DNA from: Flavobacterium daemonense
Lineage (GTDB): Bacteria; Bacteroidota; Bacteroidia; Flavobacteriales; Flavobacteriaceae
Length of the DNA stretch: 64,000 nucleotides
Reading direction: 5' to 3'
NCBI RefSeq assembly: GCF_007341385.1
Contig: NZ_VJYD01000010.1
Span: 1-64,000 of the forward strand
The notes under the pieces are model-generated. The model ran no database searches, had not been told where the DNA came from, and saw nothing but the letters and a program-made list of their open reading frames with translations. A program made the position numbers and the translations under genes. Below, piece by piece: positions 8,719-19,500 of this stretch (position 1 is the stretch's first letter; each line of letters opens with the position of its first letter).

Positions 8719-9756
8719 TTACTTTTTACTTAATCCGAATTTCTTCACTAAACTGTCGTATTCTTTTTTTGAAATTGTAATCATACAGCCGTGGCGTACT
8801 TTTTCTGGAAGACTGTATTTGTCCCAATCCGAGAAAAAAGTGTAGCCTGAGGCTTGAAACCATGGTCCGTTTAGGTTATCAGCAATTGATAATCCGTATG
8901 AAACGCCTGGATATTGTTCGTAATACATATACCATATTTTGTCATCTGGAGAAGGAATCAACATTGGAGCTTCTCTAAAGTTTGGACTGATAGATTGCTG
9001 GGGCAAAGAATAAGGTCCTAAAAGGGATTTTGATTTGGCAATTCGGATAGTTTTTCCGGTTGTCCAATACAAGGTTGGGTACGTTTCGTCTTTAATCACA
9101 GCGTAATAGGAATCGCCAACTTTACGAATAAAAACATCTATTGTTCCCATATCCCAATCGAATAACCGTTTTGGCGTTCCTTCGAAAGTTTTTAAATCTT
9201 TAGACAAAACATACAATGTACGCTGACTTGCCCAATAACGTTCTCCATCTTCTTTTGTTCCTTCTAAATGTGGCGTGTGCCATGTCATGATGAACTTTTC
9301 AGAATCTTTGTCGTAATATAATTTTGGCGCACCAATTCGCTGTAAGGCGTTAGAATAATCGGGAGTGCTTTTTAAATCTGGCGTATAATCCGAATGTTTT
9401 TTCCAAGTAATCAAATCATCTGAAACCCAAATATTGATCGCCTTTGCATCATCTCCTGTGTTTCCGGCAATGTAATATTTCCCATCGGGACCTTTGCAAA
9501 TGTCGGGATGTCCTTTATATTCTTCGAAAACGCGTTTTCCGTTGTTTAAATTTTCCCAATGAAGTCCGTCCAAACTAACTGAATAATACAATCTGCCGTA
9601 ATCGTTGTGCGTCATGTGCGCAAAAAGATAGGCTTCGTTTTTCGGTTTTTCATTTCCCTTGACTTGTCCCGGCGGATCTGGTTGTTGTGCTTTCGCAGAA
9701 AATCCAATCAAAATCACCGCTAGAAAAAAGAGCTGTTTTATTGTGTGTGTTTTCAT
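8719..9756 (-). CDS. GH43-like five-bladed propeller glycosidase, secreted
   Basis: A 345-residue exported protein with a signal peptide of about 24 residues (FSAKAQ). It has repeated beta-propeller motifs such as PDGKYYIAGNTG, SDDLITWKKHSDY, PKLYYDKDSEKFIMTWHTPH and DKIWYMYYEQYPG. Three acids in suitable positions are Asp85 (GHPDICKGP), Asp207 (GTIDVFIRK) and Glu262 (FREAPMLI), consistent with a GH43/GH117-type clan enzyme. The first blade is more divergent than in the two clear GH43 proteins of this locus, so family membership is less certain. It is encoded between the GH2 and GH5-like genes of the PUL. Confidence 0.75.
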   Translation of the reverse strand: MKTHTIKQLFFLAVILIGFSAKAQQPDPPGQVKGNEKPKNEAYLFAHMTHNDYGRLYYSVSLDGLHWENLNNGKRVFEEYKGHPDICKGPDGKYYIAGNTGDDAKAINIWVSDDLITWKKHSDYTPDLKSTPDYSNALQRIGAPKLYYDKDSEKFIMTWHTPHLEGTKEDGERYWASQRTLYVLSKDLKTFEGTPKRLFDWDMGTIDVFIRKVGDSYYAVIKDETYPTLYWTTGKTIRIAKSKSLLGPYSLPQQSISPNFREAPMLIPSPDDKIWYMYYEQYPGVSYGLSIADNLNGPWFQASGYTFFSDWDKYSLPEKVRHGCMITISKKEYDSLVKKFGLSKK

Positions 9757-9779
9757 TGCTGTTCGGTTTTATTTTATTG

Positions 9780-10165
9780 CCCACGGATTGAACGGATTAA
9801 ACGGGTTTCCGTGGGTCGTTTTTTTGCCACAGATTAAAAGGATTAAAATGATTTTTTTAACACATAGAGACATAGCTTTACTTTGCCTGTAAAGGCGTTT
9901 CACTTGCATTAATAAACATAGCTTACACAATCTTGTCATTCCGAGGAACGAGGAATCTCCGCTAGAAACTCTACAAAGATTGGAAATTCGCTACGGAGGT
10001 ACTTGCGGAGATTCCTCGTTCCTCGGAATGACAAACTACGCGAGAACTATGTGTAGAAAGTAGTTTCTTTTACATTCTTTTTAATAATTTCAAAATCTAT
10101 GTTTCTATGTGTTTGATTTTTTTACCTCAGACTTAATCCCTTTAATCTGTGGAATCTGTGGCTAA
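9780..10165. repeat. Three-level nested repeat: 'aatccgtgg' unit around MITE-like copy 2 around palindrome
   Basis: The outer level is GCCACAGATTAAAAGGATTA (about 9826-9845) against TTTAATCTGTGG...CTGTGGC (about 10139-10162), with a related CCACGGATTGAACGGATTAA block at 9781. The middle level is the MITE-like element at 9858-10114 with terminal repeats TAACACATAGAGACATAG and CTATGTTTCTATGTGTTT. The inner level is a palindrome whose 29-bp arms (9934-9962 and 10005-10033) are perfect reverse complements. It fills the 413-bp gap between the propeller and GH5-like genes. Confidence 0.75.
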
Positions 10166-10170
10166 AAAAG

Positions 10171-11343
10171 CTACTTCTTATTCGCCTCAGAAGTCATCTT
10201 TTTAATCAAATCTGTTTCAGCTTGAATGTAAGGCGTTCCGTCTGTGTGTAATACTTCGTGAAACCAAACTTTTGGTTCTGCATTATACGTTTTTGTCCAG
10301 CTGTCCCAAGCGTATTTAGTTTGTGTTTTTCCATCAACAAATCCCCAGTTGATCATACCAATATTATATTTTCTTGCTATTGGCAAAAATCCTTCGAAAG
10401 TACTTCCGTTTGGTCTTGCCATATATTCCGTACACAATAAAGGTTTTCCGTAACGCTGTAATTGTTTGATTACTTTTTCGAAATCCTGAGGTGTGTTGTA
10501 ATTGTGGAAAGAAACAATATCAGATTGTTCGATCTGCATTTTGTGCATTGGCTGCATTTTAGCTTCATCGCTCCAATCTCCAACCCAAACTCCAGAAGTC
10601 AATGGCTGAGACGGATTGCTTGATCTTGCCCAAACAAAAACATCTTTTAAAAGCGGTAAAATCAAATCAACTTTGTTTTTGATTTCTACTTTTTCGTAAG
10701 ATGGTCCTGTCATATTATCTGGTTCGTTCCAAACATCCCAGCCTAAAATACGTTTATCATCCTTGAAATGCCCAACCGTTTCTTTCACATATTTCTCTAA
10801 ACGAGGATATTGCGTTTTATCCTGAAGCGCTTTTTGTCCTGGCGCCTGCACCCAACCTGAGTTATGTGTGTGTGGTTTTGGAGCACGTTGTTTTCCTAAA
10901 GCCGGAAACGGATCCCAACAAGAATCAAACAAAACAAAAAGTATTTTAATATGATGTTTATCTGCAATTTCTAAAAACTGATCCATGCGTTTGTAAAGAC
11001 CTTGAGCATCTTGCTGGTGCAATAAATCGTGCAAATAGACGCGCATTACATTCATACCAAAACCTTCTGCCCAGCCCAATTCCTGATCGATTCTTTTTGG
11101 GTCAAAAGTATCTTCCTGCCACATCTCTAACTGATTTATAGCTGTGCTAGGAGAATAATTTGCTCCAACCAACCAAGGCTGTTCTGCGTACCATTTATTG
11201 GCCTGATCTTTAGTCCAGATTTCTCTTTTTTCTACTGAAGTGGTTTCGGTTTTATTTTCTTCAGAATTACTTTTTTTATTGTTGCAGCTAAGCAATACTA
11301 GCCCTGCCAACATTAATGTCAGACACAATTTTACTTTCTTCAT
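10171..11343 (-). CDS. GH5-like (clan GH-A) cellulase/mannanase-type lipoprotein
   Basis: A 390-residue lipoprotein starting at the ATG at 11343. The frame is open eight codons further, but the lipoprotein signal MKKVKLCLTLMLAGLVLLSC fits the inner start, with Cys20 lipidated. A clan GH-A TIM barrel follows: NVMRVYLHDLL at about 98-108, acid/base Glu207 in DVWNEPDN and nucleophile Glu306 in LLCTEYMARP. Similar proteins are often labelled '1,4-beta-xylanase', but this fold includes many specificities. It is the first enzyme gene downstream of SusD, separated by a MITE-like element. Confidence 0.82.
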   Translation of the reverse strand: MKKVKLCLTLMLAGLVLLSCNNKKSNSEENKTETTSVEKREIWTKDQANKWYAEQPWLVGANYSPSTAINQLEMWQEDTFDPKRIDQELGWAEGFGMNVMRVYLHDLLHQQDAQGLYKRMDQFLEIADKHHIKILFVLFDSCWDPFPALGKQRAPKPHTHNSGWVQAPGQKALQDKTQYPRLEKYVKETVGHFKDDKRILGWDVWNEPDNMTGPSYEKVEIKNKVDLILPLLKDVFVWARSSNPSQPLTSGVWVGDWSDEAKMQPMHKMQIEQSDIVSFHNYNTPQDFEKVIKQLQRYGKPLLCTEYMARPNGSTFEGFLPIARKYNIGMINWGFVDGKTQTKYAWDSWTKTYNAEPKVWFHEVLHTDGTPYIQAETDLIKKMTSEANKK

Positions 11344-11451
11344 TTTCAATATTGTTATTATGAACAATTGTTCTTTATGATAAGGGAATCAGATTTGAAG
11401 TATCTGATTCCCTCAAAAAATCAGTTTTAATTCGTAGGGTGAGATTATTTT

Positions 11452-11587
11452 TAACACATAGAAGCATAGATTTTTATTATTCTGCTAAAGATTATAGAAA
11501 AAGCAAGCTTTAACACAGAGTGCTATGTGCACTATTCTAAGTTAAACGCCTTTAATAGATTCCTAAAGACTATGTTACTATGTGTTA
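11452..11587. repeat. MITE-like element (copy 3, short form)
   Basis: Terminal inverted repeats TAACACATAGAAGCATAG (11452-11469) and CTATGTTACTATGTGTTA (11570-11587) bound 136 bp with no coding potential. This copy lacks the nested palindrome of copies 1 and 2. It lies between the susD-like and GH5-like genes. Confidence 0.7.
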
Positions 11588-11624
11588 AAATTAAATTCTG
11601 CTCAATTTCACCCAAGGTATTTTG

Positions 11625-13148
11625 TTAATATCCTGAGTTTTGATCTAGATTTGGATTATTATCTACATCTGTTTGTGGAATTGGCATTCTGTGATTTTTA
11701 CCCACTTTAAAGTTTTTAAAATCGGGATCACGAAGTGAAATTTTATCAACAGAAGCTTGAGTATTCAAATCTCCCCAACGTTTTAGATCTTCCCAGCGAA
11801 CACTTTCTCCAGCTAATTCTAAAACTCTTTCCATTTTTAATCTTTCCAAGAACAAATCATGATTATTTCCAATTTCAGGATGTGCTACGGCTAACGTGTT
11901 CATGTTAGCACGCGCTCTTACCATGTCAACATATTGATACGCCTGAGCTGTATTTCCTAATTCGTTCAAAACTTCTGCGTAGCGCAACAAAATATCACCG
12001 TAACGAACTAATCTGTAGTTTACTTGAGAATAGTAATCTTCATTATCTCTGTAATAATCACGGCTTCCTTTTCTGAACCAAGCTTCGTTATTGTTCCATT
12101 CCCAGTTTCTGTTGTATGTTTTGTCTCCAAAATCAGCCAACAAATCAGGATAGTACAATGTCCATCTTAAACGAATATCAAGATTTCCATCTTTATTTTT
12201 TTCTTCTTTAAAGGCATTTACTAACCAAAAACGTGCTTGTCCGTCAGACCATCCAATTCCTCTTGGCGCAAAAAACTGACAACGGTTGCTAGAAACTGCA
12301 GCGTTTTGATCTTCACCAGTTCCTCCTTTTCTTTGATCTCCAAATTGGATTTCAAAAACAGATTCGCTGTTGTTTTCATGTAAATCTGTAAAGTTGTCTC
12401 TGTAGTTGGCTTGCAAGCTGTATTTTGCTCCTGCTCCAGAAATCAAATAGTCTAAAGCTGTTTTTGCTTCGGCCCATTTATGTTGCTGCATATACACTTT
12501 TGCAAGAAAAGCTTTTGCTGCTCCTTTGTCAGGTCTTCCAATATCTGCACCTGTCCAATCTCTTGGCAAATCGGCGTAAGCTTCATTCAAATCTTTTTCA
12601 ACTTGAGCAAAAATTTCAGTCACTTTTACTTGTTTTGGCAAATCTGCTGGCGTAGATGGATCTAAAACCAACGGAATATCTTCCCAAATTACCGCTGCAT
12701 AATAGTAATGCAAGGCTCTTAAAAATTTAGCCTGCGCTATAATTCTCTTTTTTGCATCTTCATTTTGGAAAGTAATATTTGGAACATTTGCCAAAACTTG
12801 GTTACATCTAAAAATCGCTTTGTAAGTATCTCTCCATGTTACAGCGTTTCCTTCCCAGAAATTATAATTGATGTAATTGAATCGTGTCCAATCTGCCAAT
12901 TCTGTCCACGGACTCACGCTAAATCCTTCATCAGAAGTTAAATCTAAACGGAAGTAAATCCATCTCGCCCACAAACCATCTTTATAAAACATGGCATAAA
13001 TAGAATTTACTCCTGCTTGTGCGTCACTTTCAGTTTTCCAATATTGATCTACTGTAATATCATTTGGGCTATTTAGGTCAAGTTCTTTTTCGCATGAAGC
13101 AAAAATGAGACCTAGAAAAGCTACGGTTATTAGTATTGATTTTTTCAT
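11625..13148 (-). CDS. RagB/SusD family nutrient uptake outer membrane lipoprotein
   Basis: A 507-residue SusD-like surface glycan-binding lipoprotein. The signal peptide ends FASC with Cys19 lipidated. The N-terminal LDLNSPNDITVDQYW, TPR-like helices with AKFLRALHYYYA at about 140-152, and the C-terminal hallmarks LKMERVLELAGESVRWEDLKRWGDL and NPNLDQNSGY are all present. It caps the SusC barrel and presents oligosaccharide for import. It starts 18 bp after the susC-like stop codon, the only gap in this PUL without a repeat. Confidence 0.95.
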   Translation of the reverse strand: MKKSILITVAFLGLIFASCEKELDLNSPNDITVDQYWKTESDAQAGVNSIYAMFYKDGLWARWIYFRLDLTSDEGFSVSPWTELADWTRFNYINYNFWEGNAVTWRDTYKAIFRCNQVLANVPNITFQNEDAKKRIIAQAKFLRALHYYYAAVIWEDIPLVLDPSTPADLPKQVKVTEIFAQVEKDLNEAYADLPRDWTGADIGRPDKGAAKAFLAKVYMQQHKWAEAKTALDYLISGAGAKYSLQANYRDNFTDLHENNSESVFEIQFGDQRKGGTGEDQNAAVSSNRCQFFAPRGIGWSDGQARFWLVNAFKEEKNKDGNLDIRLRWTLYYPDLLADFGDKTYNRNWEWNNNEAWFRKGSRDYYRDNEDYYSQVNYRLVRYGDILLRYAEVLNELGNTAQAYQYVDMVRARANMNTLAVAHPEIGNNHDLFLERLKMERVLELAGESVRWEDLKRWGDLNTQASVDKISLRDPDFKNFKVGKNHRMPIPQTDVDNNPNLDQNSGY

Positions 13149-13166
13149 TATGCTATTTTTTTAAAA

Positions 13167-16100
13167 TTAAAAGCTAAACTCTACACCAAAAGAATATGTC
13201 TTAAGATTTGGGAAAGCACCATTGTCAACGCCTCTTTCAAAAATATTACCGTTTGTAAACTCAGGATCAAGTCCTTGATATTTTGTAATGGTAATGATGT
13301 TTTGTGCCGAAAGCGTTAATCTCGCTCTTGTAATACCAGAGTTTTTCAAAATAGAACTTGGCAAGCTGTATCCAAATCCGATGTATTTCAATCTGATGAA
13401 ATCACCGCTTTCTAAGAAACGGTCACTGTCTCCTCTTGAGTTTAAAGTAGAACCTTTTGTGATTCTAGGGAAATCTGTGTTTGGATTTTCTGGCGTCCAA
13501 GGCTGAATACCAGTTCTGTAGTTACTGTTATCGTCAAAACGATCCACAACACTTCTAAATCCGTCATAAACAGTAGCTCCGTGTGAAGCAATCCAGTTCA
13601 TAGAAAAATCAAAACCTTTGTAATCTGCTCCAGCATTGAATCCCATTTCAAATTCTGGCCACGGACTTCCAACAACAGCTTTGTCTTCATTTGTTATTTG
13701 TCCGTCGCCGTTATTGTCTTTAAAACGAATGTCACCAGGAACCGCATTTGGCATAATTACTTTTCCGCTTGCCGTTTTATAATTGTCGATTTCTTGTTGA
13801 TTTTGGAACAAACCATCTGTTTCTAAAACATACCACATTCCTACTGGCATACCCGCTCTAGTAACTGTATTTCCAGAAAAGTTTTCGTTTTGTCCGTTAC
13901 CCAATGAAACCAATTTGTTGTTCACTTTTGTAAAATTCACAGAAGCGTTAAACGAGAAGTCATTGATTTTTTTGCTGTAAGCCAATTCTAATTCAAAACC
14001 TTTATTTTCAACTGTTGCAGCATTCGAAATTGGATTTCCTCCATCATTTCCTGTAGTCAACAAAATTGGGAAACCAAATAATACATCTTCTGTACGAGCA
14101 ATAAAATAATCGGCTGTAAGACGCAAATCATTGTTTAAAACGCCAAGATCTAAACCAAAATTCGTTTGTTTTAATTTTTCCCAACGCAATTCTGAATTTG
14201 ACAATTTTACTTGAGTTGCAGATGGATATAACTTTTGTTCGTTACCCATTACGATCTGTCCAAAATTGTTCACGAAGCTTTTGTATTCGTAATTTCCAAT
14301 GTTTCCAGAACCTAACTCTCCATAACTAGCTCTTAATTTCAAATCTTTAATGAATTCTGATTTAAAGAAAGACTCATTGCTTATTCTCCATCCTGCTGAA
14401 AGTGAAGGGAAATTACCCCATTTGTTTGCATCGCTGAATCTTGAAGATCCATCACGTCTTAAAACGGCATTAAATAAATAACGATTGTCATAATTGTATT
14501 CTAATCTTCCTAAATAAGAAGCCAAAGCAGCCTCATTAATAAAACCACCAACAACTGGCGAATCTCCTTGATTTAGAACTTCATAATATTCACCTGTTCC
14601 AGAATTCATCGGAAGATTTCTCTTTGTTCCATAAATTTGGTTGTAGTTGTCTTTTTGGTACGTCTGACCTACTAAAAATGTAATATCATGTTTGCCAAAT
14701 GCTTTTTTGAAAGTCAATGTGTTTTCAAACAACAAAGTTTCTGATCTTCCTTTGTTTTGATCAGTATATGATTGATCAATTGGCTGATTTAAAGACCAGT
14801 TTCCAACTTTTCTCATGAATTTATAGGAGTCGAAACTTGTTTCGTATCCAAAATTGAAACGGTATTTCAACCAAGGTGCGAATTTTAATTCCGACCAAAT
14901 ATTTCCTCTAATTCTGAAATTCTCATTCATTGTATTTGCAAAATCAGCAATTGCTAAAGGATTTGTTCCAAAAGTATCTGCAACACCTTGTTTTCCATAA
15001 CCATAACCACCTGGATTCGCAGGATCGTAAAGCGGAATTGTTGGCGTCATTCTGTACACATCAATAATTGGGTTTCCAGACATTTCATCTGTTTTTGAAT
15101 TACTGATTGCCAAGTTTTCTCCGATACTGAAAATTCCTTTTGTACCGCTTGAGTTTACACGGAAAGAGATTCTGTCGAAATCAGTTCCAACAACAGTCCC
15201 TTCGTTTCCAAAATAATTTCCAGACATAAAGAATGTTGAATTTTCATTTCCTCCAGAAAAACTAGCATTATAATCTTGCATCATTCCAGTTTTGAAAACC
15301 GCATCTTGCCAGTCTGTATTTACAGCCATGTTTAGATTTTGTCTTGGAAAACCTGCATTGTCATACGCCATATTGTTGTATTTCGCAAATTCCTCAGTTC
15401 CCATTAAATCATAACGAGGCATAACTTGGAAGCTGGTTTTTGCCGAAACTTCAACCTGAAGCGGTCCTTTTTTACCTTTTTTGGTTGTGATGATGATTAC
15501 ACCATTTGCCGCTCTAGAACCGTAGATTGCCGCTGCCGATGCATCTTTCAAAACCTGAATGCTTTCAATGTCATTTGGATTGAAATCTCTGTTTGCAGAA
15601 GTTACCAAACCGTCGATAACATAAAGCGGATTAGTATTTTGAAGGTTCTTCAAACCACGAATCTCAACACTGGCTTCCTGTCCCGGACGCCCGCCACCGC
15701 GAACTTTTACTCCGGTAACTAAACCTTGAAGTCCATCTGCAACTGTTGTGATTTGTCTTTTCTGAATTTCATCTGGTTTTACTAAAGAAACTGCTCCGGT
15801 AAGATCTTTTTTCTGTTGTGATCCATAACCCACAACAACTATCTCATCAAGTTTCATTGCGTCTTCTTCCAACTTTACATCTATAGAAGTTCTGCCGTTG
15901 ATTGCAATTTCTGTTGTTTTATAACCTTGCGAGCTAAAAATCAAAGTTTGATTTGAGCTTGCCGTAATTTTATACGCTCCGTCAAAATCTGTAACGGCGC
16001 CGTTTGTTGTGCCTTTGATTAAAACGTTTGCAAACGGGACTGGTTCTCCTGACGCTGCCAAAACTTTACCGCTGATAGTAATTTGCTGCTGCGCATACGT

Positions 16101-16175
16101 TTGCTGTAATAATAAACTAAAGAAAAACAAGAGGTAATATCTCTGCTTTAAAATTTGAGTGAACTTTGTTTTCAT
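13167..16175 (-). CDS. SusC/RagA family TonB-linked outer membrane protein
   Basis: A 1002-residue TonB-dependent transporter. Order: signal peptide to about residue 29 (QQTYAQ), a carboxypeptidase-regulatory-like domain at about 32-110 (ISGKVLAASGEPVPFANVLIKG), the SusC linker LDEIVVVGYGSQQKKDLTGA, the plug domain (VIDGLVTSANRDFNPND, ASAAAIYGSRAANGVIII) and a large 22-strand type barrel ending in the aromatic FSF. It imports oligosaccharides across the outer membrane with TonB energy. It is the first gene of the PUL, transcribed away from the hybrid regulator across a 389-bp gap. Confidence 0.96.
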   Translation of the reverse strand: MKTKFTQILKQRYYLLFFFSLLLQQTYAQQQITISGKVLAASGEPVPFANVLIKGTTNGAVTDFDGAYKITASSNQTLIFSSQGYKTTEIAINGRTSIDVKLEEDAMKLDEIVVVGYGSQQKKDLTGAVSLVKPDEIQKRQITTVADGLQGLVTGVKVRGGGRPGQEASVEIRGLKNLQNTNPLYVIDGLVTSANRDFNPNDIESIQVLKDASAAAIYGSRAANGVIIITTKKGKKGPLQVEVSAKTSFQVMPRYDLMGTEEFAKYNNMAYDNAGFPRQNLNMAVNTDWQDAVFKTGMMQDYNASFSGGNENSTFFMSGNYFGNEGTVVGTDFDRISFRVNSSGTKGIFSIGENLAISNSKTDEMSGNPIIDVYRMTPTIPLYDPANPGGYGYGKQGVADTFGTNPLAIADFANTMNENFRIRGNIWSELKFAPWLKYRFNFGYETSFDSYKFMRKVGNWSLNQPIDQSYTDQNKGRSETLLFENTLTFKKAFGKHDITFLVGQTYQKDNYNQIYGTKRNLPMNSGTGEYYEVLNQGDSPVVGGFINEAALASYLGRLEYNYDNRYLFNAVLRRDGSSRFSDANKWGNFPSLSAGWRISNESFFKSEFIKDLKLRASYGELGSGNIGNYEYKSFVNNFGQIVMGNEQKLYPSATQVKLSNSELRWEKLKQTNFGLDLGVLNNDLRLTADYFIARTEDVLFGFPILLTTGNDGGNPISNAATVENKGFELELAYSKKINDFSFNASVNFTKVNNKLVSLGNGQNENFSGNTVTRAGMPVGMWYVLETDGLFQNQQEIDNYKTASGKVIMPNAVPGDIRFKDNNGDGQITNEDKAVVGSPWPEFEMGFNAGADYKGFDFSMNWIASHGATVYDGFRSVVDRFDDNSNYRTGIQPWTPENPNTDFPRITKGSTLNSRGDSDRFLESGDFIRLKYIGFGYSLPSSILKNSGITRARLTLSAQNIITITKYQGLDPEFTNGNIFERGVDNGAFPNLKTYSFGVEFSF

Positions 16176-16564
16176 TGATTTTTCATTTTAGATAGTTTTC
16201 ATTTTTTGGTTGGTTTTACAATAAATTCTTAAATTTCTAATCATCTCTGATTCGAGCAAAACAATAATTGATTCTGCTCATTGATAATAATGTGTTCATT
16301 TGGTTTCAAAATTGTATTTGGTATTTTTTTTCAAATGTATTTTTATTGATACTATATTTTTTCAGCCTAAAAATTATCAATACCGTTTATTTGAAAATTC
16401 AAAGTAGATGATTTTAATTCAAAATAAAATGCTTCATTTGTGTCAATATCTCTCTCAAATGATTCAAATTGTAGAAAAAAGGTCAAAAAATACGAGGCTT
16501 GCAACATTTGGTAGAATATTGAGACGATTTGAAGAAATTTATTTTTTTATAAAAAAACATAGCA
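16176..16564. promoter_or_regulatory. Divergent PUL promoter region
   Basis: An AT-rich 389-bp gap between the divergent susC-like and regulator genes. It must hold both promoters and probably the binding site of the regulator's AraC-type domain. I could not pick out a convincing operator or a full -33/-7 pair. A minus-strand TACATTTG (16332-16339) fits the Bacteroidota -7 consensus but lacks a clear -33 partner. Confidence 0.5.
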
Positions 16565-19500
16565 ATGCGTAAATTCTTTCTTTTTACATTTTTATTTATT
16601 TTTTCTGAAAATTTTATTCACGCGCAGGAATATTATTTTAAACATTTTCAGGTTGAAGAAGGACTTTCTAACAACACCGTTATAACTTCTACGCAAGACG
16701 AAGATGGTTTTATGTGGTTCGGAACTAAAGATGGATTAAACAGATTTGATGGTTATCGTTTTAAAACCTACAGAAGCCAATCTGACCCAATTAACAGCCT
16801 CGGAAGCAATTACATACAATCAATTCATGCCTTTAACGGAATTATTTGGGTGGGAACTGACAAGGGTTTGTATCAATACAACAAAAAAACAGATCAGTTT
16901 AAGGTTCTCAACGAAGCCATAAACGACAGAATCAACGATATTAATCATGATAAAAAAGGCAATATTTGGTTTGTTTCGGGAAATATTCTCTACAAATATT
17001 CACCGTCAAAAAAAGAGACAAAAACTTTTAATCCGAATAAATACTTCATTACAACTTCAATTTCACGCGATGAAAATGGCGAAATCTGGGCTTCTTCTCT
17101 AAATAAATTATATCATTATTCTGAAGAAAGCCTTTCGTTTGAAAGCATGAATATTAATCCGCCGGCAAATAAAGCCAATTTTAGGATTACAGTTCTTTAT
17201 GCTTTAAATAAAAACAGCATTCTCATTGGCACACAAGATCATGGCGTTTTGGTTTATAATATAAAGGACAAAACAACATCGGTTTTGCAATTTTCAGGTA
17301 AAGAACCTGTTTTTGTGCGTCAATTTAAAAAGCGTGGAAACGACGAAATCTGGATTGCCAGCGAATCTGGTGTTTATGTGTACAATCTGAAAACAAAATC
17401 AAGCATTAATCTGAAAAAGAATTACAACGATCCGTACGCGATTTCAGACAACGCGGCCTACTCTATTTCAATTGATAAAGAAAACGGAATCTGGATTGGG
17501 ACTTATTTTGGAGGAATTAATTACCACCAAAAACAATACACGCAGTTCAAAAAATATTTCCCTCAGAAGAATCAAAATTCCATCAGCGGAAGCGCCGTCA
17601 GAGAAATTCACAAAGATGATCACGGTGATTTGTGGATTGGAACTGAAGATGCGGGCGTAAATCGTTTCAATCCTAAAACGCAGCAATTTACTTCTTATCA
17701 AGTTTCTTACTATAATATTCACGCTTTAATGCCTCGAAAAGACAAAATTTGGGTAGGAACTTTTGAGCATGGTTTGGATGTTTTAGATCGAAATTCTGGC
17801 GCAGTAATTAAGCATTACAGCGCTAATAATCCGGCTTCTGGATTGCATAGCAACTTTATTTTTTCTTTTTACGAAACCAAAAATAAAGAAGTAATTGTGA
17901 TTACCACAATGGGATTATATCGTTATAATGAATCTAGTGATAATTTTAATATTCTAAAGAATTTCCCTGAAACAACGCATTATACAACTTACAAAGAAGA
18001 TCACGATGGAAATTGCTGGGCTGGAAGCTACCGCGATGGTTTGTTTTATTACAATCCGAAAACGAGAAAAAAAGAGGTTTTTACCTATGATTATAAAAAC
18101 CCAAACGGAATAAGCAATAACTCTATCAATTATATTTTTGAAGACAGCGCAAAAAATCTTTGGTTCGCTACTGAAAACGGACTGAATTTATTTGATAAAA
18201 AGACCCGAACTTTCAAAAAGTTCACCACCAAAGACGGTTTCCCGAGTAATGTTGCTTATTCGATTTTAGAAGATAAAAGCAGAAATTTATGGCTGACAAC
18301 TTCAAAAGGTTTGGTGAAATTTGGCCCAGATCATAAAAGCATTAAAATTTACACCACAGCAAACGGATTATTGAGCGATCAGTTCAATTATGCGTCGGCT
18401 TTTATGGATACAAATGGCGATATGTATTTTGGAAATTTAAATGGGATGATCAGTTTCAATCCGAAAAACTTCACTAAAAATAAATATACACCTTCTATTT
18501 TTATTACCAATCTGCAAATCAATAATAAAGATATTGATGCCAATGAAAATGATTCGCCTATAAAACAATCTATTTCACATTTAGATGAACTCGAATTGAA
18601 CAACGATCAATCGTCATTTAACTTGGAATTTGCTTCTTTAAATTACACAGCACCAGAACTTACAGAATATTGGTACAAACTGGAAAACGTCAATAACGAC
18701 TGGGTTTATCTAGAACGAAACAATAAAGTTTTCTTTACAGAATTAGCTCCAGGCGATTATGTTTTTAAAGTAAAATCGCTGAATAGTTTTGGTGTTTGGA
18801 GTAAAGAAGTCGAATTAAAAATCAGAATTTTACCTCCATTTTGGGCGAGTTCTTATGCGTATTTCTTTTATTTTCTTCTGATTTGCGGTTCGTTTTACTA
18901 CATCATTCGTTATTCTCAAAATCTGACGCAGATTAAGAATAACCGCAAAATAAAGCATCTGAATGATGAAAAGGAAAAAGAAATCTATCAGGCTAAAATT
19001 GATTTTTTCACCAATGTCGCACACGAAATCAGAACGCCTTTAACGCTTATTAAAGGACCTTTGGAAAAGTTATTGGCAATGGAACACCAATCTGCAGAAG
19101 CACCTCATAATCTTTCGATTATGAAAAAAAATACCTCCCGATTATTAAAATTGGTGAACGAATTACTGGATTTTAGAAAATCTGAAATTGGTGGCTTGAA
19201 ATTGACTTTCGTCGAAGCAAATATTTCGTCGATAATCAGAAATCTGCATTTGAGATTTACACCATTAATTGAAGAACGTGGGATTGATTTTGAATTGGAA
19301 TTGGGCGAAAAAGACATTTTTGCCTTTGTTGATAAGGAAGCTTTCAAGAAAATATTGAGCAACTTAATTAGCAATGCGATAAAATATTCAAAAGACAAAG
19401 TCTCTATTTCACTTTTCAGAGATGATAAAAAACTGACGCTGATTGTCAAAAATGATGGGAATTTGATTCCGTTTCAGCTGAAAGACAAGATTTTTGAGGC

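Noticed and set aside
16332..16339. Definite susC promoter -7 box TACATTTG
   Set aside because: Matches the -7 consensus but has no -33 TTTG at a suitable distance, so it was mentioned only as weak evidence.
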